A stretch of DNA of 37,203 nucleotides, from contig NZ_JAOPXQ010000033.1 of the NCBI RefSeq assembly GCF_025965075.1, positions 1 to 37,203 of the forward strand. Direction: 5' to 3'. Of the stretch, positions 25,760-33,795 are shown piece after piece (position 1 is the stretch's first letter; the number at the start of each line of letters is the position of its first letter). The notes under the pieces are model-generated. The model was given only the letters and a program-made list of their open reading frames with translations. It did no database searches and was not told where the DNA came from. This DNA is from Aeromicrobium sp. GTDB taxonomy: Bacteria > Actinomycetota > Actinomycetes > Propionibacteriales > Nocardioidaceae. The position numbers were made by a program, and so were the translations under genes.

Positions 25760-26587
25760 CTACGAGTGAGCGGCGTCGTAGACGTCCTTCTTGCGCAACC
25801 CTGTCTCACCGGCGACCTGCTCGATCGCGTCCTTGCGGCTCAGCCCGTCACCCTGACGCGCCGCGACGAGCTCGCGCAGGTCCTCGGGGGCGTACGCCCG
25901 CGCCTCCGCGACGCGGCCCCCGACGACGATCGTGACCTCGCCGCGGACTCCCTGCTCCTGCCCCGCGGCCCACTCGACGAGCTCGCCCAGTCCCCCGCGG
26001 GCGACCTCCTCGTACGTCTTGGTGAGCTCGCGGCACACCGCGGCGGGCCGGTCCGCGCCCCAGGTCTCGGCCATCGCCCGCAACGAGGCCTCCGTGCGGT
26101 GCGGCGACTCGAAGAACACCATCGTGCGTCGCTCCGTCGCGAGCTCGGTCAGCGTGCGGGTGCGCTCCCCGCCCTTGCGAGGCAGGAACCCCTCGAAGCA
26201 GAACCGGTCGACCGGCAGCCCGGACACCGCGAGCGCCGTCAGCACCGCGGACGGGCCGGGGATCGCCGTGACGGCGACGTCGGCCTCGATCGCCGCGACG
26301 ACGAGGCGGTAGCCCGGGTCGGACACGCTGGGCATCCCGGCGTCGGTGACCAGCACGATCGTCTGTCCCTCGACCAGCATCGCCGCCAGCTCGGGGGTGC
26401 GTCGCTCCTCGTTGCCCTCGAAGTACGACACGACCCGGCCGCCGATCTCCACGCCGAGGTCCCCGGCCAGCCGCTTGAGGCGCCGGGTGTCCTCCGCCGC
26501 GACGACATCGGCCGAGAGGAGGGCGTCGGCGAGGCGGCCGCTGGCGTCGGCGACCTGCCCGATCGGGGTCGCGGCGAGGATCAGCAT
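25760..26587 (-). CDS. rsmI: 16S rRNA (cytidine1402-2'-O)-methyltransferase
   Basis: RsmI methylates the 2'-O of C1402 in the ribosomal P site using SAM. The 275-residue product is a tetrapyrrole-methylase-fold enzyme. It has the N-terminal LILAATPIGQVADASGRL, AAEDTRRLKRL, SYFEGNEERRTPEL, TDAGMPSVSDPGYRLV, IPGPSAVLTALAVSGL and FEGFLPRKGGER, all characteristic of the family. ATG 26587 is preceded by AGAGGA with seven bases spacing. It is divergent from pmt with 75 bases between the starts, the same divergent arrangement as in mycobacteria from memory. Confidence 0.96.
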   Translation of the reverse strand: MLILAATPIGQVADASGRLADALLSADVVAAEDTRRLKRLAGDLGVEIGGRVVSYFEGNEERRTPELAAMLVEGQTIVLVTDAGMPSVSDPGYRLVVAAIEADVAVTAIPGPSAVLTALAVSGLPVDRFCFEGFLPRKGGERTRTLTELATERRTMVFFESPHRTEASLRAMAETWGADRPAAVCRELTKTYEEVARGGLGELVEWAAGQEQGVRGEVTIVVGGRVAEARAYAPEDLRELVAARQGDGLSRKDAIEQVAGETGLRKKDVYDAAHS

Positions 26588-26649
26588 GACCCCATCCTCT
26601 CAGCCCCGCCGTGTGGCGGTGGACGATCCACCGCCCACCGGGGACCACC

Positions 26650-26655
26650 TAGGCT
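26650..26655 (+). promoter_or_regulatory. -10 element of a leaderless promoter for pmt
   Basis: TAGGCT ends seven bases before GTG 26663. No Shine-Dalgarno sequence is present. Confidence 0.5.
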
Positions 26656-26662
26656 GGTCGGC

Positions 26663-28210
26663 GTGACGGTCCTGCAACGCATCCCCGATCGGGCGTGGGG
26701 GTGGATCGGACCCATCGGGGTCGCGCTGCTCGCGTTCGTCCTGCGGGTGTGGAACGTCGGCTACCCCAACAAGTTCGTGTTCGACGAGACCTACTACGGC
26801 AAGGACGCCTGGTCGCTGCTCCAGCACGGGTACGTCCAGGACTTCACCGACAAGGCCAACGCCAGCGTCGTCCGCGGCGACCTGGACGGGATCCTGACCG
26901 GGGAGCCGTCCTGGATCGTGCACCCCGACGGGGGCAAGTGGGTCATCGCGCTGGGCGAGTGGCTGTTCGGCTTCGACTCGTTCGGCTGGCGGATCTCCGC
27001 CGTCGTGGTCGGCGCCCTCTCGGTCCTGGTCCTGGCCCGCCTGGTCCGCCGCCTCACGGGATCGACCGTCGTGGGCTGCCTCGCGGGGCTGCTGCTGACG
27101 CTCGACGGGATGCACTTCGTGATGTCCCGGCTGGCCCTGCTCGACGTGTTCCTGGCGTTCTGGATCCTGTGCGGCGTCGCCTGCCTGGTCGCCGACCGCG
27201 ACTGGATCCGGGACCGGCTCGACCGCCGGCCCCTGGTCCGTCCGTGGCAGCTCCTGGCCGGCGTCAGCTTCGGCATGGCGTGCGCGACGAAGTGGAGCGG
27301 CGTGTACGTCCTCGCGGTCTTCGGGGTGCTCGCGGTCGCCTGGGAGGTCCTGGCCCGCCGCCGCACGCCGATCGCCGCCGCACCGGCCGAGCCGAGCCGA
27401 CCCGGCTGGGTGCGCACGACCCTGGTCGTCGGGATCCCGGCATTCGTCTCGATCGTCGTCGTCGCGGGGCTCGTCTACCTCGTCACCTGGACCGGTTTCC
27501 TGATCCACCACCAGGCGTACGAGATGCGGTTCGGCCGCGGCTACGGTGACTACTCGAAGCCGTGGGGGTCCTACGTCGACCACCCCGCAAGCGGCTTCCT
27601 GGGCCAGACCCGCGACGCGTTCCGCTCCCTGTGGCACTTCCACGTCATGACGTACGACTTCCACACCAAGGACCTCGACACCGCGACGCACCCCTACCAG
27701 TCGAGCCCGTGGGGCTGGCTCCTGCAGCTGCGCCCCGTCAGCGCCGACGCCGTCAACGACCTCCCGGCGGCCCGGTGCGGCGCCGGCTCCGGCTCGTCGT
27801 GCATGCGGGAGATCCTGATCCTCGGCAACCCGATCCTCTGGTGGACCGGGGCCGTGGCCCTCGTCGCCGCCCTGGTCACCTGGATCGCGACCCGCGACTG
27901 GCGCTGGGGCGTCCCCGTGGTCGGCGCGCTGGTCTGCTGGCTGCCGTGGTTCCTCAACGACGACCGGCCGATCTTCTCCTTCTACGCCGTGACGGTCGTC
28001 CCGTTCACGATCATCGCGATCAGTCTGGTCGCCGACGCCATGATCCGGCTGTCCCCCACCCCCGTGCTGCGCCGCATCTCCGCCGGCACGATCACGCTGT
28101 TCGTGGCCCTGGTCGCCGTGACGTTCTGGTACTTCCACCCCGTGTACGTCGACGGGCTCATCCCGTACGACTCGTGGCGTGACCGGATGTGGCTGTCCCG
28201 CTGGATCTGA
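26663..28210 (+). CDS. pmt: Protein O-mannosyltransferase (GT39)
   Basis: Actinobacterial Pmt transfers mannose from polyprenyl-phosphate mannose to Ser/Thr of proteins exported by Sec. The 515-residue polytopic protein has about ten hydrophobic segments. The catalytic acidic pair sits in the first external loop (FVFDETYYGKDAW, about 32-45). Further landmarks are SWIVHPDGGKWVIALGEWLF, LLTLDGMHFVMSRLALLDVF and SFGMACATKWSGVYVL. The C-terminal four-helix module of the family ends NDDRPIFSFYAVTVVPF and PYDSWRDRMWLSRWI. GTG 26663 follows a TAGGCT box. Likely substrates in this window are proteins with Pro/Thr-rich segments (8076, 11022 and 32791 genes). It converges on the GGDEF-EAL gene with seven bases between. 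Confidence 0.93.
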   Translation: MTVLQRIPDRAWGWIGPIGVALLAFVLRVWNVGYPNKFVFDETYYGKDAWSLLQHGYVQDFTDKANASVVRGDLDGILTGEPSWIVHPDGGKWVIALGEWLFGFDSFGWRISAVVVGALSVLVLARLVRRLTGSTVVGCLAGLLLTLDGMHFVMSRLALLDVFLAFWILCGVACLVADRDWIRDRLDRRPLVRPWQLLAGVSFGMACATKWSGVYVLAVFGVLAVAWEVLARRRTPIAAAPAEPSRPGWVRTTLVVGIPAFVSIVVVAGLVYLVTWTGFLIHHQAYEMRFGRGYGDYSKPWGSYVDHPASGFLGQTRDAFRSLWHFHVMTYDFHTKDLDTATHPYQSSPWGWLLQLRPVSADAVNDLPAARCGAGSGSSCMREILILGNPILWWTGAVALVAALVTWIATRDWRWGVPVVGALVCWLPWFLNDDRPIFSFYAVTVVPFTIIAISLVADAMIRLSPTPVLRRISAGTITLFVALVAVTFWYFHPVYVDGLIPYDSWRDRMWLSRWI

Positions 28211-28217
28211 TCGCGGG

Positions 28218-30518
28218 TCAGGCCCCGGGCGAGTCCACCCGCGGTGCGGCGATCGGGGCCAGGCCGTGCTGCCGCAGGCGCGCGACGGTCAGCTCGCGGT
28301 CGAGCGGCATGCCGTACAGATAGCCCTGGCCGTGCGTCGCCCCGGCCGCCCCGAGGACCTCGGCCTCGGACGGCTGCGTGATGCCCTCCGCCACGACCCA
28401 GAACCCCAGCTCGACCAGGAGCTCGGTGATGCGCGTGACGACCTTGGCCTGGCGCGGGTTGTCCAGGTCGATGACCAGCGAGCGGTCCAGCTTCACGGCG
28501 CTCGCCTCGGGCAGGTAGAGCGAGGCGATGTGCGCGTAGCCGGACCCGAAGTCGTCGATCGAGATCGCCACGCCGTGGGCCCCCAGACGTTCGGCGATCC
28601 GGGCGTGCGTGTCGGTCCACCGGCCGATCGAGCTCTCCGAGATCTCGATGATGGGGCGGATCCCGGACTGGGCCTCGCACTGCGCGATCCGCTCGACGAG
28701 CGGGCTCCAGGTCGCGATCTGCTCGATCTCGAGGTTGATCGCGAACTCGGTCATCTCCGGGGTGATCGACCGGCACTCGATCATCGTGGCGATGGCCTGG
28801 TCCAGCACCTGCAGCGTCAGGTCGTCGAGCAGGTTGAGCCGGATCGCGGACTCCACGATGATCGGCGGCGGGATCGAGCCGAGCTCGGGGTCGGTGTGGC
28901 GGACCAGCACCTCCATGCCCCGGATCTCGTCGACGTCGAGCCGGACGACCGGCTGGTACGCCGTGGCGAGGCGTCCGTCGACGATCGCGCGGCGCATCGT
29001 CTGGTCGATCCGCGACGCCATCTCGCCGTCGCGGGCGTGGATCGCGCGCTTGCGCTGGTACATCTGCTGGTCGGCGGCCCGGACGATGTCCTCCATGCTG
29101 TCGTCGGGGCTCGACGACATCGCCGACCCCATGCTGGCCCGGAGCCGGATCGTGTCCTCCCCGATCACGACGGGCTCGGCCACGAGCTGCTTGAGCCGCT
29201 CGCACTCGGCCGTGAGGGCGCCGTAGTCGGTGACGTCCCGGACCAGGAGCGCGAACTCGTCACCGCCGTAGCGGGTCACCGCCAGCCGGTCGCCGGTGTG
29301 GGCGAGCAGCCGCGACGCCACGACCTGGAGCGCCGTGTCGCCCGCAACGTGCCCGTAGCGGTCGTTGATCTCCTTGAAGCCGTCGAGGTCGATGAACACG
29401 ATCGCGATGGACTCCCCCGGCCGCCGGGAGGTGCTGACGCCCGCCAGCACCTCGCGGAAGTAGGTGTACGTCGACAGGCCCGTGAGGCCGTCGGTGTTGG
29501 CCCGGTCACGGAGCTCCTCGATCTGCTCGGACTCGCGGCGGGACCGGTCGGACATGTTGGCGAGCGCCTCGACGACGTTCATCTCGACCTGGGTGAAGGG
29601 CAGGTCGCCGGGCGACCGTCGGGCGACCACGAAGCGGCCGTCGACCAGCGGGACGCTGAAGTCCCACCGCGACCCCGGCTGGTCGCACACCTCGACCTGC
29701 TCGACCCGCAGGCCGCGGGCACCCCACCGCCCCAGGGTGCCGTCGATCAGCTCTCTCGGCCAGGGCATCGCCATCGCCGCGCCCGAGAGCGCCGCGACGC
29801 TGCGGTGCAGCTCCCGGTTGCGCATCAGGAGACCGACCCCGGTCGCGGCCATCCCGACGAACAGCACGACGATGCTCGGCCCGACCGGGAGCGACCGGTC
29901 GGCCTCGATCCACCGCAGGACGGACAGCAGGCAGCCGACGTAGAACACCAGGAGCCCGACCAGGAACGTCCACGTCCACCGCAGGCGCAGTCCACGGCCG
30001 TCCGCTGCGTCGGGCGCGACGTTGCGGCGGGCGAGCTCGAGCGCCGTGATGACGGCGAAGTACGTCGCGAGGCCCGTGAACACCCGGTCGTACGGCTGGT
30101 AGCCGATGTCGGTCACCTCGGCGGCCCGCACGAGCGCCGCCCCGCCGAGCACCTGGATCGCGGCGCGGAACTGGCCCCACGTCTCGTCGCGGTAGAACAC
30201 GGCATAGCTGATCGCCACGATGACGGCCCAGATCGGCAGGACCGAGGACTGGGACGTGACGTCGGAGGCGAACAGGGCCGCGGCCGACGCGCCCAGGGTC
30301 AGGTCGGTGGAGCCGCGCGAGATCGTGATCTGGGCGCGCACCGCGAGCGGCACGAGCAGGAGGGCCACGACCGAGACGACCGAGAGGTCCGGGAGACCCA
30401 GCCGCCACTGCGACGTGCGGAAGCAGATCGCGACCAGGGCGATGACCATGATGACGAGCTCGAACCGTCGCTCGGAGCGGTCGGGCGCCGCCCTCGGCGT
30501 GGATCGGAGAATGGCCAC
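28218..30518 (-). CDS. Membrane GGDEF-EAL protein (cyclic di-GMP turnover)
   Basis: GGDEF domains make and EAL domains degrade cyclic di-GMP. This 766-residue protein has about eight hydrophobic segments in the first 265 residues, then a region of about 90 residues that may be a sensor. A GGDEF domain follows with intact RYGGDEF (about 413-419), after FIDLDGFKEINDRYGH. The EAL domain reads EVLVRH instead of EALxR, but keeps the expected Asn (INLE), Glu (EISES), DDFG (about 653-656), Lys (VKLD), Glu (VAEGI) and QGYLYG, so phosphodiesterase activity is plausible. No RxxD inhibitory site precedes GGDEF. GTG 30518 lies five bases after TATCAT (30524-30529); the frame upstream of it looks non-coding. 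It is the only protein here likely to be catalytically active in cyclic di-GMP signalling. Confidence 0.88.
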   Translation of the reverse strand: MAILRSTPRAAPDRSERRFELVIMVIALVAICFRTSQWRLGLPDLSVVSVVALLLVPLAVRAQITISRGSTDLTLGASAAALFASDVTSQSSVLPIWAVIVAISYAVFYRDETWGQFRAAIQVLGGAALVRAAEVTDIGYQPYDRVFTGLATYFAVITALELARRNVAPDAADGRGLRLRWTWTFLVGLLVFYVGCLLSVLRWIEADRSLPVGPSIVVLFVGMAATGVGLLMRNRELHRSVAALSGAAMAMPWPRELIDGTLGRWGARGLRVEQVEVCDQPGSRWDFSVPLVDGRFVVARRSPGDLPFTQVEMNVVEALANMSDRSRRESEQIEELRDRANTDGLTGLSTYTYFREVLAGVSTSRRPGESIAIVFIDLDGFKEINDRYGHVAGDTALQVVASRLLAHTGDRLAVTRYGGDEFALLVRDVTDYGALTAECERLKQLVAEPVVIGEDTIRLRASMGSAMSSSPDDSMEDIVRAADQQMYQRKRAIHARDGEMASRIDQTMRRAIVDGRLATAYQPVVRLDVDEIRGMEVLVRHTDPELGSIPPPIIVESAIRLNLLDDLTLQVLDQAIATMIECRSITPEMTEFAINLEIEQIATWSPLVERIAQCEAQSGIRPIIEISESSIGRWTDTHARIAERLGAHGVAISIDDFGSGYAHIASLYLPEASAVKLDRSLVIDLDNPRQAKVVTRITELLVELGFWVVAEGITQPSEAEVLGAAGATHGQGYLYGMPLDRELTVARLRQHGLAPIAAPRVDSPGA

Positions 30519-30523
30519 GTCGA

Positions 30524-30529
30524 ATGATA
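30524..30529 (-). promoter_or_regulatory. -10 element of a leaderless promoter for the GGDEF-EAL gene
   Basis: TATCAT on the minus strand ends five bases before GTG 30518. This chooses the 766-residue start over an in-frame ATG much further upstream. Confidence 0.5.
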
Positions 30530-30686
30530 GGCCGAGCGGTGTCCAACGTCCCCGGAACCGTGATGATCCACGCCGACGGGGTACGCGTGACGGGACGCGT
30601 TCGGTTGTCCGCACGCTCACCCAGGTCACCTGCACCATCGCCGTTCGGCGGTCCATAATGGCAATTCATCGCTCCTCGGGAGGAAC

Positions 30687-31991
30687 GTGATCGTGTCTCG
30701 GCTGGCCCGGAGGTCCCAGGCCCTCCTCGCGGCCGCCCTGCTCACGGCGTCGATCCCCGTCGTGGTGTCCTCCCCCGCAGCAGCCGCCGACCCGTGCCCC
30801 GCCCCCGCGACCAGCTGTGTCGTCGTCAACATCGTCTCGACGGTCGACGGCCGGGAGACGGTCGACAAGTCGTACACCGTCACGCCCGACCAGGTCGCCG
30901 ACTGGGCCGACCTCCAGGACCCGGCCTACTACACCCGCAAGACGCCCGGCGCCAAGGAGGTACGCGGTCCCGTGGTCCCGCAGGGGCTGTCCCTGCACCA
31001 CCTGCTCGAGAGCGTGGACCCGGACGACGCCGGGCTCGGCTCGGCGGTCACGTTCTCCGAGACGCCCAACGCTGCGCATGTCCCCGCCGTGCTGTCCGAC
31101 GCCGACCTGGCCGACCCCAGCGGCAACGACTACCCGTTCGACGACAACCTGCCGCCCGCGGTCCACGTCACCGAGGACGGGATCGGCTACGTCCGGCCGC
31201 TGCGGGGCTCCCGTGACGACGTCAACGCCTCGGACATCTTCACGGTCAGCGGCGCGTTGGTCCTGACGTTCCACACGACCGGCAAGCTGCTCGAGCCGGC
31301 CGTCAAGGCCAGCGCCGGCACCGACGTCAAGACCAAGCAGAGGAACACGTTCTCGGTGACGTTCGCCAACGCGCCCGGCACCCGGATCATCTCGACGCGG
31401 TGGGACTTCGGCGACGGCAGGACCGCCGACGCGGAGAAGGCGACCCGGTCGTACGCCACAAAGGGCACCTATCCCGTCGTCGCGACGGTGCGCGGCGCCA
31501 ACGGCTCCTACGGACGTACGCCCGCCCTCGAGGTCAAGGTCGCCAAGCCGCCCACGGCGCCCAGCTCGGGCACGGGCGGCGGCACCGGCGGCGGTACTGG
31601 AGGCGGGGGCACCGGCGGAGGATTCGGTGGCGGCGGTGTGGGCGGCGGCTACGTCCCGCCGTTCGACCCGGGCGTCGGCAGCCTGCCCGGAGCGGTCCCG
31701 GACGAGGGATCGCCGCTCGACGACCAGTCCGGCCCGGTCGACGACGGCCTCCAGCAGGTCGAGGGCTACGTCCTGGCTGGCGCGGAGATCGCCCCGGGCG
31801 GCACGGTCGAGCGCATCCCCGGCACCCGGGACACGCCCGAGACGGCCGCGGCGACTCAGGCGTCCAGGCGGCGCGAGATCACGACCTGGGCGGTGGCCGC
31901 GGTCGCCGTGGTCCTGCTCCTCGGCGCGGGAGCCGCCAGTGAGACTCGATGGATCCGGACCCACCTGCGCCACCTCAGGAGACGTGCATGA
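30687..31991 (+). CDS. Exported PKD-domain protein with C-terminal membrane anchor
   Basis: The 434-residue product has a signal peptide (LLAAALLTASIPVVVSSPAA), cleaved near residue 34. An N-terminal domain of about 170 residues follows that I cannot assign firmly; GLSLHHLLESVDPDD and GIGYVRPLRGSRDDVNASD vaguely recall the molybdopterin-oxidoreductase (sulfite-oxidase) fold. A PKD domain (about 205-285) has its hallmark WDFGDG at 239-244. A Gly-rich linker spans 295-321. An extracytoplasmic stretch precedes a C-terminal helix (398-417) and a short Arg-rich cytoplasmic tail. GTG 30687 is three bases after GGAGGA; GTG 30693 has better spacing and is a real alternative. The stop overlaps the next ATG (ATGA). 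It is the first gene of a coupled trio with an ExbB-like channel, so it may be the outward arm of that complex. Role unknown. Confidence 0.75.
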   Translation: MIVSRLARRSQALLAAALLTASIPVVVSSPAAAADPCPAPATSCVVVNIVSTVDGRETVDKSYTVTPDQVADWADLQDPAYYTRKTPGAKEVRGPVVPQGLSLHHLLESVDPDDAGLGSAVTFSETPNAAHVPAVLSDADLADPSGNDYPFDDNLPPAVHVTEDGIGYVRPLRGSRDDVNASDIFTVSGALVLTFHTTGKLLEPAVKASAGTDVKTKQRNTFSVTFANAPGTRIISTRWDFGDGRTADAEKATRSYATKGTYPVVATVRGANGSYGRTPALEVKVAKPPTAPSSGTGGGTGGGTGGGGTGGGFGGGGVGGGYVPPFDPGVGSLPGAVPDEGSPLDDQSGPVDDGLQQVEGYVLAGAEIAPGGTVERIPGTRDTPETAAATQASRRREITTWAVAAVAVVLLLGAGAASETRWIRTHLRHLRRRA

Positions 31992-32794
31992 GCGACAACA
32001 TCTACGACATCATCTTCCGCGTTGCGAAGGTGCTGGAGCTCCCGGTCGTGATCTTGACGCTGCTGGCCCTCGCGGCGGTGCTGGTCGAGCTCGGGGCGTT
32101 CATCACCGAGCTCATCCGGCGTCGCAGCCGCAGATTCAGCTCGCTGGCCAGGGCCGGCGCCGCGGCGCGACGCGCGGTGGACGCCGGGCGTACGGACGAG
32201 GCGTCCGCCCTGCTGCAGAAGGTCGCGTGGAGCGCGCCGATCGGCAAGGCGTTCACGGTCCTGGTCGACGCGGTCAGCAAGCCCGGGGCTGACATCCGCA
32301 TCAACAAGCAGCTCGCGGACTTCGACTTCGGCCGCCAGGCCCGGCTCGGCCGGACCCGCCTGCTGGTGCGGATCGGCCCGGCACTGGGCCTGATGGGGAC
32401 CCTGATTCCGCTGACCCCCGCGCTCGATGGCCTGGCCCGCGGTGACGTCGACACGCTGACGGAGAACCTGCGGCTCGCGTTCAGCATCACGGTCCTGGGC
32501 ATCCTGGTCGGCGCGCTCGCGCTGCTGCTGTCGCTGGTGCGGGAACGGTTGTACGGTCAGGACTTCTCCGATCTCGAGTACGTCGCGGCGATCCTCACCG
32601 ACGACGGCTCGGCCGCGGCGTCGATCCTGCCGGACACCGCGCCGGCCCCGACGCACGTCAGCTCCGCGGTCCCGCCGCCGGCGCACACCAGCACCTCCTC
32701 GCTGGACACTCCCCCGCCGGTGGTGAGCTCGGCCGACGCCGTCCAGGTCCCGCGCCTCGCCCCACCGGACTCGACGACGGAGCGCCGCCCATGA
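31988..32794 (+). CDS. MotA/TolQ/ExbB-family proton channel protein
   Basis: TolQ/ExbB/MotA proteins form pentameric inner-membrane channels that turn ion flow into mechanical work. The 268-residue protein has three hydrophobic segments (about 17-40, 124-145 and 163-184). A cytoplasmic domain lies between the first two, and the family core GPALGLMGTLIPLTPALDGL is followed by TENLRLAFSITVLGILVGAL. A Pro/Ser/Thr-rich tail of about 55 residues ends it, predicted cytoplasmic. ATG 31988 has AGGAG six bases upstream and overlaps the preceding stop; its own stop overlaps the next start (ATGA). Its partner is the DUF2149 protein downstream, as in methanogen clusters known to me that pair the two. No tonB or ompA partner is present, as expected without an outer membrane. 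Confidence 0.88.
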   Translation: MSDNIYDIIFRVAKVLELPVVILTLLALAAVLVELGAFITELIRRRSRRFSSLARAGAAARRAVDAGRTDEASALLQKVAWSAPIGKAFTVLVDAVSKPGADIRINKQLADFDFGRQARLGRTRLLVRIGPALGLMGTLIPLTPALDGLARGDVDTLTENLRLAFSITVLGILVGALALLLSLVRERLYGQDFSDLEYVAAILTDDGSAAASILPDTAPAPTHVSSAVPPPAHTSTSSLDTPPPVVSSADAVQVPRLAPPDSTTERRP

Positions 32795-33189
32795 TCACCG
32801 TCACCCCCCGCGCCCGCATCCGGCAGGAGCACGCCGGCGACCCCCTCGACGGCCTGGTCAACATGTTCGACATCGGCATCGTGCTGGCCGTGGCGTTCCT
32901 GCTGGCCGCGCTGTCCTCGCTCGGCCTGTCCGACGCCGTCAACGACGGTGGGCTCACCAAGCCCGCGCTCGGCGAGGTCACGATCAAGCCCGGCGAGACG
33001 CTCGAGGACGTCCCGGACGAGGGCGTCAAGACCGTGGGTCGGGGCACCCCGGTGGGCACGGTCTACCGCCTCGCGGACGGCCGGCTGGTCTACGTCACCG
33101 GCGGCGGCTCGGCCACCCCCCAGGCACCCACGCCGACCCCCACGCCGGGGACGACCGGGACCCCGTCGGTCCCGACCCCGACACCCTGA
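32791..33189 (+). CDS. DUF2149 family, ExbD/TolR-like single-helix protein
   Basis: This 132-residue protein has a short cytoplasmic N-terminus and one helix (about 25-45). An exported domain (ALGEVTIKPGETLEDVPDE, then GTPVGTVYRLADGRLVYVTG) precedes a Pro/Thr tail (TPTPTPGTTGTPSVPTPTP). Asp27, in NMFDIGIVLAVAFLL, sits at the start of the helix, just where ExbD and TolR have their essential proton-carrying Asp. I assign it to DUF2149 from overall pattern and from its place beside a TolQ/ExbB-like gene. The start overlaps the previous stop (ATGA). Together the two should form a stator or motor unit. The tail is outside the membrane and may be O-mannosylated or cross the cell wall. Confidence 0.75.
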   Translation: MITVTPRARIRQEHAGDPLDGLVNMFDIGIVLAVAFLLAALSSLGLSDAVNDGGLTKPALGEVTIKPGETLEDVPDEGVKTVGRGTPVGTVYRLADGRLVYVTGGGSATPQAPTPTPTPGTTGTPSVPTPTP

Positions 33190-33202
33190 CCCGGACGGTC
33201 AG
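33186..33202. terminator. Small hairpin across two convergent stop codons
   Basis: CTGACC-CGGAC-GGTCAG is a perfect 6-bp inverted repeat with a 5-base loop, containing the DUF2149 stop and the tetR stop. It may act as a weak bidirectional terminator; there is no T run. Confidence 0.35.
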
Positions 33203-33795
33203 CCTCGGGCGCCCTTGAGCGCCAGCCCGACGACCCAGGCGATCTCGTCGGCGGCCGCGGCCGGGGCCTTCGACGGTCGGGTGATCGCCGACAGCACGAG
33301 CCGCACGGCGAGCTCGACCATGACCTCGAGCTCGGCGTCGGTCAGGGGCGTCGGCGGGTAGAGCTCGACGACGTTCTGCTTGACCACGGCGACCGAGCCC
33401 TCGACGATCTCGCCGGACTCGGTCGTCAGGATCCGCAGGAAGTCGATGTCGTGCTCGTCGGGCAGCGAGCCGACGATCGTGCGGACCAGCAGGCTGCGCT
33501 CCCCCATGTCCAGGACGCCCTCGCACGCCGAGCGCAGGCCTGCGATGATCTCGGTCTCGCCCTGCATGCGTTCGCGCACGACGTCGAGGAATCGCTCCAG
33601 CTCGCGCATCGCGAGGTGGGACGCCAGGCCGTGCTTGGTGCCGAACTCGTTGTAGACGGTCTGCCGACTCACGCCCGCCCCGGCCGCGACGCCCGACATC
33701 GTGACTGACGACCAGCCACTGGCCTCGATCATGGCCTGCGCGGCGTCGAGGAGGCGCACCCTCACGGGTGCCGCGCCGGGAGCGCCGACGGTCAT
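33199..33795 (-). CDS. TetR-family regulator of the alkane hydroxylase operon
   Basis: The product is a 198-residue TetR-type repressor with an N-terminal helix-turn-helix: LLDAAQAMIEASGWSSVTMS, then GVSRQTVYNEFGTKHGLASHL. The ligand-binding C-terminal domain is variable. The ATG at 33795 overlaps the reductase stop (ATGA), so it is the last cistron of alkB-rubA1-rubA2-rubB-tetR. The same position is seen for alkU/alkX regulators in Rhodococcus, Gordonia and Dietzia, where the repressor is released by fatty acids or related products. The inverted repeat at the alkB promoter is its likely operator, giving a feedback loop. The upstream extension of this frame lies in the reductase gene and is not coding. 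Confidence 0.92.
   Translation of the reverse strand: MTVGAPGAAPVRVRLLDAAQAMIEASGWSSVTMSGVAAGAGVSRQTVYNEFGTKHGLASHLAMRELERFLDVVRERMQGETEIIAGLRSACEGVLDMGERSLLVRTIVGSLPDEHDIDFLRILTTESGEIVEGSVAVVKQNVVELYPPTPLTDAELEVMVELAVRLVLSAITRPSKAPAAAADEIAWVVGLALKGARG

Noticed and set aside
30583-30600. Two ACGCGT hexamers 12 bases apart upstream of the PKD gene
   Set aside because: Short self-complementary GC-rich hexamers are frequent in such DNA; there is no further symmetry or known regulator to support a site.
30666-31973. Minus-strand open frame of 435 codons opposite the PKD gene
   Set aside because: The plus strand has a signal peptide, PKD motif WDFGDG, ribosome binding site and ATGA coupling; the minus frame is low-complexity.
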